A stretch of 37,045 bases of DNA from an uncultured Lentisphaeria bacterium (GTDB lineage: Bacteria; Verrucomicrobiota; Lentisphaeria; Victivallales; Victivallaceae): NCBI GenBank assembly GCA_903831825.1, contig CAIKZE010000226.1:1-37045 (forward strand), written 5' to 3'. The notes under the pieces were generated by a model. The model saw only the letters and a list, made by a program, of their open reading frames with translations, was not told the DNA's origin and did not search any database. The position numbers were made by a program, and so were the translations under genes. Below are positions 23,537 to 31,977 of this stretch, one piece after another; positions within the stretch are counted from its first letter, which is position 1; the number at the start of each line of letters is the position of its first letter.

Positions 23537-23698
23537 AGGAGCTGTAAAGAAATAAACTTGACAAGTTTCGCGAAATATCCCGAAGTGATTTTGGGAATTG
23601 CCGGTGAGGCGCATACCTGAAGGTATGCAACGAACCGGCAAGCACAAAGGCATTCGGGAGAATCGCGAAGATGTAAAGGTTATTTTTGTACGGCTCCT
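23537..23698. repeat. 162-bp imperfect palindromic element, copy 2
   Basis: Same length and orientation as copy 1 (2562-2723), with 12 base differences and no indel. The ends AGGAGCTGTAAAGAAATAA and TTATTTTTGTACGGCTCCT are imperfect inverted repeats, and the arms meet at GCATACC-TGAA-GGTATGC. The tip tetranucleotide TGAA is the reverse complement of TTCA in copy 1. It occupies the 23457-23816 spacer between the Sel1 protein and the sigma factor; the remaining bases there are AT-rich without a gene. Confidence 0.88.
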
Positions 23699-23816
23699 AA
23701 CTTGAAACATCCCCTTTTTTTGATTTTTTTATTTTCCGTTAAAAGGATATTGGCGCATTTTGCGTCATATTATACAAAGAGGTAATAATCGTTTGAAGTG
23801 ACCGGTAACATCATAT

Positions 23817-24341
23817 ATGGATGAAAAAGAAATAAAGCAACTGCTGGCGGCAGACGCCCCGGAGGGCGTGGCGCGGATTTATGACTTTGCCGGACAGGAA
23901 TTATACGGTTATCTGGTCGGCCTGACCGGTTCCACGCATGACGGCGAAGAGTTGCTGCACGATTTGTTCATCCGGATCGTCGACAAACAGGAAAAACTGG
24001 CGGCGGCGGTCAACCTGAAAGCGTACTTGTTCCGGATGGCCGCCAATCTGGCTTACGACCGGTTGCGATATAAACAGAAACAGGCGCACGGGTTGGAAGA
24101 TTACGCGGTTATCCTGGAAGCGGATGAGACAAACGAAATATCCGGGGAAGAACAATCCAAACTGAACCGGGCATTGGCGGCGTTGCCGCAGGAACAGCGG
24201 GAGGCGGTGGTGATGAAATTTTTCATGAAAAAGACGTTTGGAGAAATCGCGGCGCTCCGGGGATGTTCCGAAAATACGATCGTCAGCCGCTACCGGTATG
24301 CGCTGCAAAAACTCAAAGCCTTCATGGAGGACGAAAAATGA
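23817..24341 (+). CDS. ECF-type RNA polymerase sigma factor
   Basis: 174 aa, typical ECF length. Region 2 runs from about 22 to 90 (ELYGYLVGLTGSTHDGEELLHDLFIRI, then LKAYLFRMAANLAYDRLRYKQ, the -10-binding helix). Region 4 runs from about 118 to 170 (ALAALPQEQREAVVMKFFMKKTFGEIAALRGCSENTIVSRYRYALQKLK, a helix-turn-helix). It lacks the 1.1 and 3 regions of housekeeping sigmas. Its stop overlaps the next gene as ATGA (24338-24341). That gene encodes a one-helix membrane protein in the usual place of an anti-sigma factor. A weak promoter-like TTGGCG-15-TATACA lies at 23750-23776. Confidence 0.9.
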   Translation: MDEKEIKQLLAADAPEGVARIYDFAGQELYGYLVGLTGSTHDGEELLHDLFIRIVDKQEKLAAAVNLKAYLFRMAANLAYDRLRYKQKQAHGLEDYAVILEADETNEISGEEQSKLNRALAALPQEQREAVVMKFFMKKTFGEIAALRGCSENTIVSRYRYALQKLKAFMEDEK

Positions 24342-24706
24342 ATGACGACATGGAAAAATACTTGAGCCGTTTCAAACTGCCGGAACCGTCCGCCGGCTTG
24401 CGGCAGCGGATTCTGGACTCGGTAGAAACATATCAGCAGCAGCGCGCCGCGATGTCAATAAAGTTCGTTTTCGGCGTGAAAATCTCCTTATCCGCGGCCG
24501 CAATTATTCTGGTTTCAATTATTCTGTTGAATTCACTATCCTTTTCCCGGCCGGGACCGGATATGAAGAAATACGAGACGGCAATCGAACAGGTGACTCA
24601 GTTCGGCGTCTCACGGGAAAGTGCGGCATCCATGCTCATCGTCTGGGATGCCGCCCGAAAAAACGGCGTAAATCAAAAACCATCTATCATAGGAGACTTG
24701 CCATGA
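24338..24706 (+). CDS. Single-pass membrane protein, putative anti-sigma factor
   Basis: 122 aa. The ATG at 24338 overlaps the sigma-factor stop and has GGAGG eight bases upstream. Residues 1-45 are cytosolic and charged (DMEKYLSRFKLPEPSAGLRQRILDSVE), 48-67 form one membrane helix, and 70-122 are outside. The segment LPEPSAGLRQRIL resembles the start of zinc-less anti-sigma domains. The gene order, overlap and topology support control of the adjoining ECF sigma. No HxxxCxxC zinc motif is present. Confidence 0.65.
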   Translation: MNDDMEKYLSRFKLPEPSAGLRQRILDSVETYQQQRAAMSIKFVFGVKISLSAAAIILVSIILLNSLSFSRPGPDMKKYETAIEQVTQFGVSRESAASMLIVWDAARKNGVNQKPSIIGDLP

Positions 24707-26178
24707 ACCTGCCATTAATCTCGTCTGAAATGTTGAACTTCATTATTGCCTGCCTGGCGGCCCTGGTCGCCGCCGGGATAACGCTTTACCTGAGCTGCCG
24801 CAAGTTTAAAAACCCGAAAACCAGAAAACGCCAGATTATTTTCGCGTTGTCTGTGGTCGGGCTGATCGTGGCCTATCTTTTATTCTATGCGGTCTCCAGC
24901 CTGACCGGACGTTATCAGGCAAAAACACAGTTGGCCCGGATGGAAGCCCGGGGAATATCGACGACTTTAAAAGACATTAAGCCGCCGTTGCCGGGGAAAA
25001 GTTCCGATAATGCCGTTCAGTATTATGAGGCCGCCAAAGCCTTGATGAAGTGCTCGTCATACGAGACGCTGAACGAGCGTTACATGTCAAATGACAATCG
25101 CCGCATTGCCTATACGACCTGTGACGTGGCCCGCTGGAACCATGCGGATCAGCAGGCGGCGCTGCAACTGCTGTCCACTAAAGAGATTGACCTGATCTTC
25201 GATTTATTCCGTCAGGGGGCGCGGAAACCGGTGGCGGTGTATGACCGCGACTACAGTAAGGGCTTCGCTACTTTGCTGCCGGAACTGAACACCCAGCGGG
25301 CTTTATTCCGGTTGCTGCATATGAAAACCAGCGTGTTGGGGCTGGACGGCAAACCGCCGGCGGGCTATGCCCTCATCCGTGACGGGCTTCTGGCGGTCAA
25401 ACAACTCGAAACCGACCCGACCCTCATTGCGCAATTAGTTAATATTGCCTGCATTGCCATTGATCTTGGTGCGATGAACTCATTGCTGGCGCGTTATGGC
25501 ATCGACAATCAATCGGCCCGGCAGTTGCTGGAGGCGCTGGCGCAATTTGATGTTAATCGCGGCATGATTCATGGAATGGACGGTGAACTCATGCTGACAA
25601 GCGACTTCTTTGAAGGGACTATGACCGGCAAAAGTGGTTATAAAGAAGAGAATTGGATGGTGCCATGCTTCCAGGGGAAAATATGGGGCATGAAATACGA
25701 CCAATTTCCGATTAAGCAGGCAATGCAAGTCATATCCGGGCCATTCAACTATTGGGATTATAATTATTATCTTACCAATATACAGGAAATCAGGGCGTTA
25801 TTCCTGCAACCGTATTGGCAGTTAACGGACAAAATTAATGCTCTGAAAGTTGTGGAATCGAATATCCCGTATCGTTATCCAATTTCTAAAATGATGCTGC
25901 CGGGTTTGGTGGCTGCAAGAACTAAAACTGCCCGCATCGATTCTGAAATTATTGAGGCGCGGCTGAGCCTGGCGCTGCATATTTACAAAAATGAGCATGG
26001 AGCGTTCCCCGACAAGCTGGAGCAGCTCACTCCGGAAGTCCTGAAAGAAATTCCGGTCGATCCGGTTAACGGAAAGCCGTTCGAATATCGCCGCGACGGC
26101 AATACCTTCATCCTCTCCAGCGTCTGGTTTAAGGAAAAAGCTGAAATGGATAGAAAAAGTGCGGTCAAACGGGGCTGA
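24703..26178 (+). CDS. Membrane protein of unknown function, third gene of the ECF operon
   Basis: 491 aa. It begins in a four-base overlap with the previous gene. Two membrane helices (about 12-31 and 44-65) precede a large extracytoplasmic region of helical character. The last 80 residues have a recognisable planctomycete/lentisphaere-type tail: EARLSLALHIYKNEHGAFPDKLEQLTPEVL, then IPVDPVNGKPFEYRRDG and ILSSVW, also seen at the ends of pseudopilin-like proteins. No enzyme motif is seen. The operon structure suggests it senses or executes the envelope response governed by the sigma factor. Confidence 0.72.
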   Translation: MNLPLISSEMLNFIIACLAALVAAGITLYLSCRKFKNPKTRKRQIIFALSVVGLIVAYLLFYAVSSLTGRYQAKTQLARMEARGISTTLKDIKPPLPGKSSDNAVQYYEAAKALMKCSSYETLNERYMSNDNRRIAYTTCDVARWNHADQQAALQLLSTKEIDLIFDLFRQGARKPVAVYDRDYSKGFATLLPELNTQRALFRLLHMKTSVLGLDGKPPAGYALIRDGLLAVKQLETDPTLIAQLVNIACIAIDLGAMNSLLARYGIDNQSARQLLEALAQFDVNRGMIHGMDGELMLTSDFFEGTMTGKSGYKEENWMVPCFQGKIWGMKYDQFPIKQAMQVISGPFNYWDYNYYLTNIQEIRALFLQPYWQLTDKINALKVVESNIPYRYPISKMMLPGLVAARTKTARIDSEIIEARLSLALHIYKNEHGAFPDKLEQLTPEVLKEIPVDPVNGKPFEYRRDGNTFILSSVWFKEKAEMDRKSAVKRG

Positions 26179-26194
26179 TCCGCGTAAAAAATCT

Positions 26195-26275
26195 GATCCC
26201 AGCGGCGTGAAAATAGAGTTGCACGAATACACTCCCGAAAGTTCGCAGATGACCCGCGCCGACATCAGCCATTAA
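26195..26275 (+). pseudogene. Duplicated 3' end of a VOC/glyoxalase gene
   Basis: 81 bp encode DPSGVKIELHEY, then TPESSQMTRADISH and a stop, matching the last 26 codons of the VOC gene at 22482-22562 with six base differences, four of them synonymous. There is no start or upstream domain. It lies between convergent genes. The mainly synonymous changes suggest it came from a functional paralogue rather than by decay of this copy. Confidence 0.85.
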
Positions 26276-26277
26276 TT

Positions 26278-26339
26278 AGTACCACAAGCATCCTGCTTGC
26301 GATTTCTCCGAACCGCTCAAGCTGGAAGCTTGAGGTACT
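26278..26339. repeat. Three-way-junction palindromic element, copy A
   Basis: Outer arms AGTACC (26278-26283) and GGTACT (26334-26339) enclose two hairpins, CAAGCA-TCC-TGCTTG (26285-26299) and CTCAAGCT-GGA-AGCTTGAG (26316-26334). It sits two bases after the VOC tail and seven before the stop of the protease gene, so it may also help end transcription, though no T-run follows. A copy with the same layout lies at 36968-37023. Confidence 0.7.
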
Positions 26340-26346
26340 TTATTAA

Positions 26347-29300
26347 TCAGCTTGCCAGCATGCCGCCAGTGCTCTTTTTATTGAAGTCCAGCGTGTAGTC
26401 AATACTATTGCCGGATACGGCATTGACTCTGACGTAATAGGTTCCGGCGGCAAGATTGGCAGTAATCATATCTTCAATTACTCCCGTTTTTGCCGATGCC
26501 TGGAGCCGTCTGCCTTGAGCGTTGTACAGCGCCAGATCCGCATTGCCGCCAGTCATATCCAAATGCAGCGTCAACAGTGTCGGAGTCGGCAAATCAAGCC
26601 TGTAGTAATCAGCATTGTCGCCCAAACCAACCCACCCGGTCTCCGGTGTCGCATCCTGGATTTTTGCCGCGGCAATAGTATTTCCCGCGTTATCATGGGT
26701 GTCTCCGGGGAAATAACTGATTTGATTGGTCAGGGTATAAGCCGCGATGTTGCTGTTATTGACGGCCGCGACTTTTACATAATAGGTGCCGGCCAGCAGG
26801 GCTGCGTTGTTTATCGCTTCATTGGCGGTTCCGGGATTCGCGGAAGATTTCAGCAAAGCACCGGAAGCATTCAGCAGATACAGATTCGCATTGCCGCTTA
26901 AACCGGTCAAGCCCAATGTCAACTCGCCCGCATTGGTCATGGTAATTTTATAAAAGTCGGCAGCATCGCCAAAGCCGACCGCGCCGGCAACAGGCGCGGC
27001 GGAAAGCGGCGACGCATTATTGATATTGTTGCCCGCCGGATCGCCGGCGAAGCTGGAACCGCCGGACCAGGCGCTATAGTTCCCGGAATTATCCTCAGAG
27101 CGAACGCGCCAGAAGTAGCCGCTCTCGGCCAGGCCGGTGAAATTTATCGAACTGGTTACAGGCGATGCCGTATATTCAGGACTGCTGAAATCCGCGTTGT
27201 TGTCCACTTGGACTTCGTACTGTTCAACGCCGCTGAGTTTATCCTTTGCATCAGCCCAGTTCAGCGCCACGCTGCTTCCGGTAACGGTTCTGGTCAGCTC
27301 TGACGGTGCCGACGGCGCGATGGTGTCCACGACAAAGCTGTTGCCGGTACTCCAGGCGCTGTAGTGCCCGGCTTCATCCATGGAGCGAACATCCCAGTAA
27401 TACTTTCCGTCGGCCAGCACATTGACGGTTGATGCGCTGCCAACCGGGGCCGCCGCATATTCCGGACTGCTGAAATTCGCATTGTTGTCCACCCGGATTT
27501 CATACATCCTGACCCGGCTGTCGGCATCGGTTGAGTCAGCCCAGTCAAACGCCACGCTGCTTCCGGTAACCGCCCGTGACATGCCGACAGGCGCGGTCGG
27601 CGGTTGCGTATCAGCGCTGAATACCGCGGTCAACTGTGCGGTGGCATTGCTGCTGCTCAGGTTTAACGACAGTTTATTGCCGTCAGAGAAAACATAGCTG
27701 GAACCAACAAGCAGGCTGGTACTCAGATTGTTGTAATTAATTGTAAAAACATTGCCGCTCATCCCGGAAAGATCAGCTCCGGACGCCAGAATATACGAAC
27801 CTTTTGCCGCATTGTCAACATTCAGCGAATAGATTTGAGTCCAGGTGCCAAGGATCCCTCCCTTGACAGTTATCAGTGCATCATCAGTTTTAGCATTGGA
27901 CAAAACGTAAGACAACTTTGTCATGCTGCTGAGAGAGTCGGTATTATCCAAAGTGACATGGCCGCCTGAAACATTCAGCGAACCGCTTACAATGCCGCCC
28001 GAAGACACATTCATGTTTCCGCCGACATTGACCGTGTCGTCAGCGGCGGTTCCGCCGGAAGCGACCGTCTGATAACCGCCGGAATTAATTATACTGTTAT
28101 TAGTCGTTCCCGCGGCGGAGACAAACTGGCTGCCGCCGGAGGAGACAATGGTGCCGGACGTTACGCCGCCGGAGGAGACAATCTGGCGTCCGCCGGAACT
28201 GATGATATTACTATATGTTGTACCGCCGGAAAAAACAGTTTGAGTGCCGCCCTGCACCGGTTCTCCGGAAACCGGGTCATAATCATTGATGGTAAACGTC
28301 CTTTTAAGGCCGACAACCTGTGACAGCCAACCGTAGATGTTGGACCCGTAATCAACAATGTAGCACTTGCTTCTGTTGTTCCAACTGACCGGGCAATAAC
28401 GGATAACATCCGGCGCGGTCCGGCCCTGGCCGGAGTTATCGTCGGAATCGGAAATCCAGACCCCGGTATAGTAGTTTTTATTACTTTTCGCCAGGCTGTC
28501 ATTATATGAAAAGCCCCAGCAGGTGACGGCATGCCCGCCATTGCCGCTGGTCCAATAAATACCCAGTCCGCAAACATCCCCTTCTTTCAGGAAACTGTCC
28601 AGGCTGCTCATCGCCGTTATTGGTCTTGTATCCATTTTGAGATAGTTTGAAAGCGACAGGGAAGGAAACAAACCGCCGCCGCCGTATGCTTTCAACTGCG
28701 ATAAGTTTGAATAACCTGCATAGTCATACCGCCCGGTCAAAAACCATTTGATTCCGGCATCAATAAAGCCGCCTTTGTCCGTAAAATATTTCTTATAGTA
28801 GTCCAGCAGGTCATCTTCGATCGAAACCGTCAGGCTGCCGGTGTTCTTACCCCATCCGGCCCAGTACAGCATGTTGGAATCGGTCGCCGCCCAGCAAAGA
28901 TCAATATCGCCGACGCCTGACTTCTCGGCGTCAATGGCCCGGAGGCTGGTATTGTCGATACGGTAATTGCCAGCCCCGTCTGAAGCTCCGGAAAGGGTCA
29001 GACTGCTCAAAGCTCCATAGCCGGAAATATAACTATTGACGGAACCGGTGACCGGCGCGGACTCAACCGCGTTGCCGGACGCGGACGAAATATTGTATCC
29101 GGTTGGATTTTCTGACGTGCTTTTAACTGCAATATTCACGAAACCCGCAAACGCCGTTTCACTGGCGGCAGCGGTGATATTGGGTTCAACCCCTGACGCG
29201 GAATTGGTTTTAACCCCGGCATTGCCGTTCAGGAAAGAGACGGCGGCGGCAGTTGGCGCCGGAGCGGCAACAGGGCTGTCCAATGGCAGCGTTAAAGCGG

Positions 29301-29598
29301 CGGCGGCAATCAGGTCATCACCCCCGGCGGCAACCGCGGAGGAGTTAAAGTCTTCGCCGGCTGCCGGCCGGCTTTCCGGAACAATGTCTTCAGGAAAAAC
29401 TTTATTCTGAGCGCTGTCATTGTTCTCAATGTCAGTGATGGCATTATTTTCCGGCGCGTTGGCGACGGTTGGCGCCTGCCGGCCGCTGACGCTGAAAGTG
29501 ACGCTTTCCGGTGTGCCGCCGGCAATGATGTATTGAAACCCGGTGTTAACAATTTCGCCGCTGAAGGCCAATGGTGACATGCTTGAGTCGAACGCCAT
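26347..29598 (-). CDS. IdeS-like cysteine protease fused to AIDA, FN3 and PPC repeats
   Basis: 1083 aa. No classical signal peptide is seen. Residues 1-215 are low-complexity and Ala/Ser-rich. Residues 225-430 resemble the C66 (IdeS/Mac) cysteine proteases: DLCWAATDSNMLYWAGWG with Cys235, GGHAVTCWGFSYND with His356, and WISDSDDN with Asp384 and Asp386, in the family's spacing and order. Residues 455-550 are AIDA-type repeats (about 20 residues each, SSGG-x-V-SSGGT). Residues 667-850 hold two FN3-like domains and 865-1075 two PPC-like domains. The ribosome-binding site is AAAGGA eight bases before the ATG. A secreted or surface protease acting on host or dietary glycoprotein is likely. The protease call rests on motif spacing, so IgG cleavage must not be assumed. 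Confidence 0.75.
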   Translation of the reverse strand: MAFDSSMSPLAFSGEIVNTGFQYIIAGGTPESVTFSVSGRQAPTVANAPENNAITDIENNDSAQNKVFPEDIVPESRPAAGEDFNSSAVAAGGDDLIAAAALTLPLDSPVAAPAPTAAAVSFLNGNAGVKTNSASGVEPNITAAASETAFAGFVNIAVKSTSENPTGYNISSASGNAVESAPVTGSVNSYISGYGALSSLTLSGASDGAGNYRIDNTSLRAIDAEKSGVGDIDLCWAATDSNMLYWAGWGKNTGSLTVSIEDDLLDYYKKYFTDKGGFIDAGIKWFLTGRYDYAGYSNLSQLKAYGGGGLFPSLSLSNYLKMDTRPITAMSSLDSFLKEGDVCGLGIYWTSGNGGHAVTCWGFSYNDSLAKSNKNYYTGVWISDSDDNSGQGRTAPDVIRYCPVSWNNRSKCYIVDYGSNIYGWLSQVVGLKRTFTINDYDPVSGEPVQGGTQTVFSGGTTYSNIISSGGRQIVSSGGVTSGTIVSSGGSQFVSAAGTTNNSIINSGGYQTVASGGTAADDTVNVGGNMNVSSGGIVSGSLNVSGGHVTLDNTDSLSSMTKLSYVLSNAKTDDALITVKGGILGTWTQIYSLNVDNAAKGSYILASGADLSGMSGNVFTINYNNLSTSLLVGSSYVFSDGNKLSLNLSSSNATAQLTAVFSADTQPPTAPVGMSRAVTGSSVAFDWADSTDADSRVRMYEIRVDNNANFSSPEYAAAPVGSASTVNVLADGKYYWDVRSMDEAGHYSAWSTGNSFVVDTIAPSAPSELTRTVTGSSVALNWADAKDKLSGVEQYEVQVDNNADFSSPEYTASPVTSSINFTGLAESGYFWRVRSEDNSGNYSAWSGGSSFAGDPAGNNINNASPLSAAPVAGAVGFGDAADFYKITMTNAGELTLGLTGLSGNANLYLLNASGALLKSSANPGTANEAINNAALLAGTYYVKVAAVNNSNIAAYTLTNQISYFPGDTHDNAGNTIAAAKIQDATPETGWVGLGDNADYYRLDLPTPTLLTLHLDMTGGNADLALYNAQGRRLQASAKTGVIEDMITANLAAGTYYVRVNAVSGNSIDYTLDFNKKSTGGMLAS

Positions 29599-29858
29599 TT
29601 TTCATTCCTTTCGCTTATTATGGTTTCTGCATAACCTGAATGGATATGGTTTTTAATGCGAGAGCATTAATGATACTACTATAGTATAAACTATATTATC
29701 TGCGAGGAATTTCAATCCCCAAAAGAGAAAAACAGGTCTGAACTCATCTGAGAGGATTTACTCTGATTCACAATCTTTAAGAAAGTTAATTGGAAGGATA
29801 AGTTCAAGTCGGAGCGTAAAAAACAAGTAAACCGTGAAACCTGGAGCGGCCATTTTCG
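29599..29858. promoter_or_regulatory. 5' region of the protease gene with a short hairpin and inverted repeat
   Basis: A perfect hairpin TTAATGC-GAGA-GCATTAA lies at 29653-29670, about 55 bp upstream of the ATG. Next to it is ACTATA-x-TATAGT symmetry near 29680-29695. A weak TTGGGG-18-TAATAT promoter fits on the minus strand around 29694-29723. The rest of the spacer shows no gene. Confidence 0.35.
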
Positions 29859-31913
29859 CTATTTATCAGATCCTATAACCTCTAAAATACAGCACCCCAA
29901 GTTGCCGAACCAGTTTCTGCGGATACCGCTCGAAAATTCAGCCGCGGAAATAGTTAAACGCTCACTATCGGCAAGCACATCTTTAACCATAAATTCACCA
30001 ATTCCCTCCGGCAAATCATCAACATGGATTTCAAAATCGCTGATTGAGGAGTGATTTTTGAACAGACAGATAATTCCGTTTCCGACTTCATTAAATCTGG
30101 CAAAACCATCCCATTCGCCCGGCTGAACATACTTATCGCGGCGCAATTTGATGAACTTTGTCATCGGTCCCCGACTTATAATGCCATGAATCACTGCTGT
30201 AACCCGGCGGATGACGGACAAATTCTCAGACGTTATCCTGCGCAGGTCTCCGGCTACCAGCGGAGTTCCCACTAACGCGGTCAGCAGATGTTCAATATCA
30301 TTCTGATTTTGGAGGCAGATCAGACTGCCGAGCAGGCGTTCAGGCGGCATCAACGTAACATAGCGGTAAAGCGTATTCCTGATCTTCAACGCGTCAAGGA
30401 TATGCGGACGCAGCGTATTCATGTTGGAAATGTGATGCAGTTCGGAATATTCCAGCGCGGCAATGCTCGGACGATCCAGACCGAACGCCTCAAAACTGAA
30501 GTCGACGATCAGATCCGGATATGCTTGCTTTAACGCGTTCCGGACATATTTCAACCCGGCGTACTGTTCAATGACAGAATCCCCGAACCCGCGATGATAT
30601 TCATGCTGTGCGGATGAACAGCCCGCCTCGCACATGTCGTACGGGCTGACAATGCTGCTGGAATCAAGCTTGAAATAACCCACATTGTACTCGGCGGCCA
30701 ATGCCGCCAGCTTGCGGGCTATCACCTCGCGATGTCCCGACGCGAAACACATCACCCGGCGCTCTCCGGTCAGCCCGAATTTCTTGGGCATGCCGTCGGC
30801 ACGGATGGCGGCAAACTGTGAATTTTTACCGGCATTGCCGTAATCCGTCCCGATGTTGAGCCACAGGCCGAAACACATGCCGCACGCCCGCACCTTGTCC
30901 GAAATAACTTTCAGTCCGTGCGGGAACTTGACCATATCCACCGCCCATTCGCCATCCACGAACCAACCGTCGTCCAGCACAAAGCTTTTGAACCCCATGC
31001 CGGCGGCGCGGTCGATCAGGTCGAGCAGCAGCGCCTCATTGATATCTTTCATAAACGGCAGCCAGGTGCAGTACATGAAGCCGCCATGGTCCACGGTTGC
31101 CGGCAGACAGGAGCGGATGTAATCGCGAAAACCATTTCTGACCGTATCGTCATCGTGCTTCCCCTGGTACAGGAAAAGCATAGCCCGGTCGGTGGTGAAC
31201 ACATCCCCCCGGTTCAAATACTTGTTGACCGGCGGACATTCGATATTGTAACCGGTGGAAATCGCGGTTTCCCGCCAATGCGGATAGCACAAAAAATATT
31301 TCAAGGGACCCGGCGCGCTGTTGCCGATAAACATACCTTCACTTAACACGGGATGGTGCAGTTGGATCACATCCTCGTCCCCGGTCAGTGCAAACATTGG
31401 CTCCAGCCGGGCCAAGCCGAACTGCTTGTAAAAATCAATGTCCACAAATTCTCCCGGACAGGCATTGACGATTTCAAAGATAATACCGCTGACGGCGAGG
31501 TCGTCGATGCCGCTGATGATTTCCAGCCATTTCGACGTACCGCAAAATTGACGTTTGATCTCGTAATAAACGTTCACTTGCACGTCAATCTCCGTAATTT
31601 GCAGTGAGATTTTGAGCTGCTCCACATCCGCGGCAACAGTCAGCGCCTCGGCCTTGACCAGGGATAAATTATATTCGCGGGACGAAATATTGCCGTCGAG
31701 AATATGCACGGAGCATTGTTCATACCCCAACAGAGTACGGTTTTGAAGGCGCAGCATAAATTCCGCAGCCGCCGCAGGCTTGGCATATTCCCGCCCGGAG
31801 ATTTTATTGTAAAGCGAAACGGTGTGCAGCCCGCCGCCGTCAAACATGATTTTTCTGGAAATAAAATCATTTTCCAGCATAAACGCCATCCCTTCAATTT
31901 TAATCATATCCAT
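29859..31913 (-). CDS. GH36-family alpha-galactosidase-like enzyme
   Basis: 684 aa from the ATG at 31913, which has AAGGAT upstream (a GTG at 31952 in frame is possible). An N-terminal beta-sandwich (about 1-270) precedes the TIM barrel. Clan GH-D motifs are clear: FVLDDGWF (residues 312-319), GLWLNIGTD after strand 2, and YFKLD with the nucleophile Asp417. SFEAFGLDRPSI and the C-terminal LFKNHSS segment complete the picture. These enzymes release alpha-linked galactose or N-acetylgalactosamine. No signal peptide is seen, so it probably acts in the cytoplasm on imported oligosaccharides. It lies 64 bp after the GH84-like gene in the same operon. Confidence 0.85.
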   Translation of the reverse strand: MDMIKIEGMAFMLENDFISRKIMFDGGGLHTVSLYNKISGREYAKPAAAAEFMLRLQNRTLLGYEQCSVHILDGNISSREYNLSLVKAEALTVAADVEQLKISLQITEIDVQVNVYYEIKRQFCGTSKWLEIISGIDDLAVSGIIFEIVNACPGEFVDIDFYKQFGLARLEPMFALTGDEDVIQLHHPVLSEGMFIGNSAPGPLKYFLCYPHWRETAISTGYNIECPPVNKYLNRGDVFTTDRAMLFLYQGKHDDDTVRNGFRDYIRSCLPATVDHGGFMYCTWLPFMKDINEALLLDLIDRAAGMGFKSFVLDDGWFVDGEWAVDMVKFPHGLKVISDKVRACGMCFGLWLNIGTDYGNAGKNSQFAAIRADGMPKKFGLTGERRVMCFASGHREVIARKLAALAAEYNVGYFKLDSSSIVSPYDMCEAGCSSAQHEYHRGFGDSVIEQYAGLKYVRNALKQAYPDLIVDFSFEAFGLDRPSIAALEYSELHHISNMNTLRPHILDALKIRNTLYRYVTLMPPERLLGSLICLQNQNDIEHLLTALVGTPLVAGDLRRITSENLSVIRRVTAVIHGIISRGPMTKFIKLRRDKYVQPGEWDGFARFNEVGNGIICLFKNHSSISDFEIHVDDLPEGIGEFMVKDVLADSERLTISAAEFSSGIRRNWFGNLGCCILEVIGSDK

Positions 31914-31977
31914 AAAATAATCCTTTATAATTTCAAAAAAATCTTCAGCCACGATGAAGTTACAGTAGTGATTTGAC

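Noticed and set aside
26278-26339. Simple rho-independent terminator
   Set aside because: The hairpins are not followed by a T-run on either strand and are enclosed by outer arms, so the repeat reading is better.
28020-28260. GC-rich short repeats, possible CRISPR or intergenic repeat
   Set aside because: They encode AIDA-type SSGG repeats inside the protease gene.
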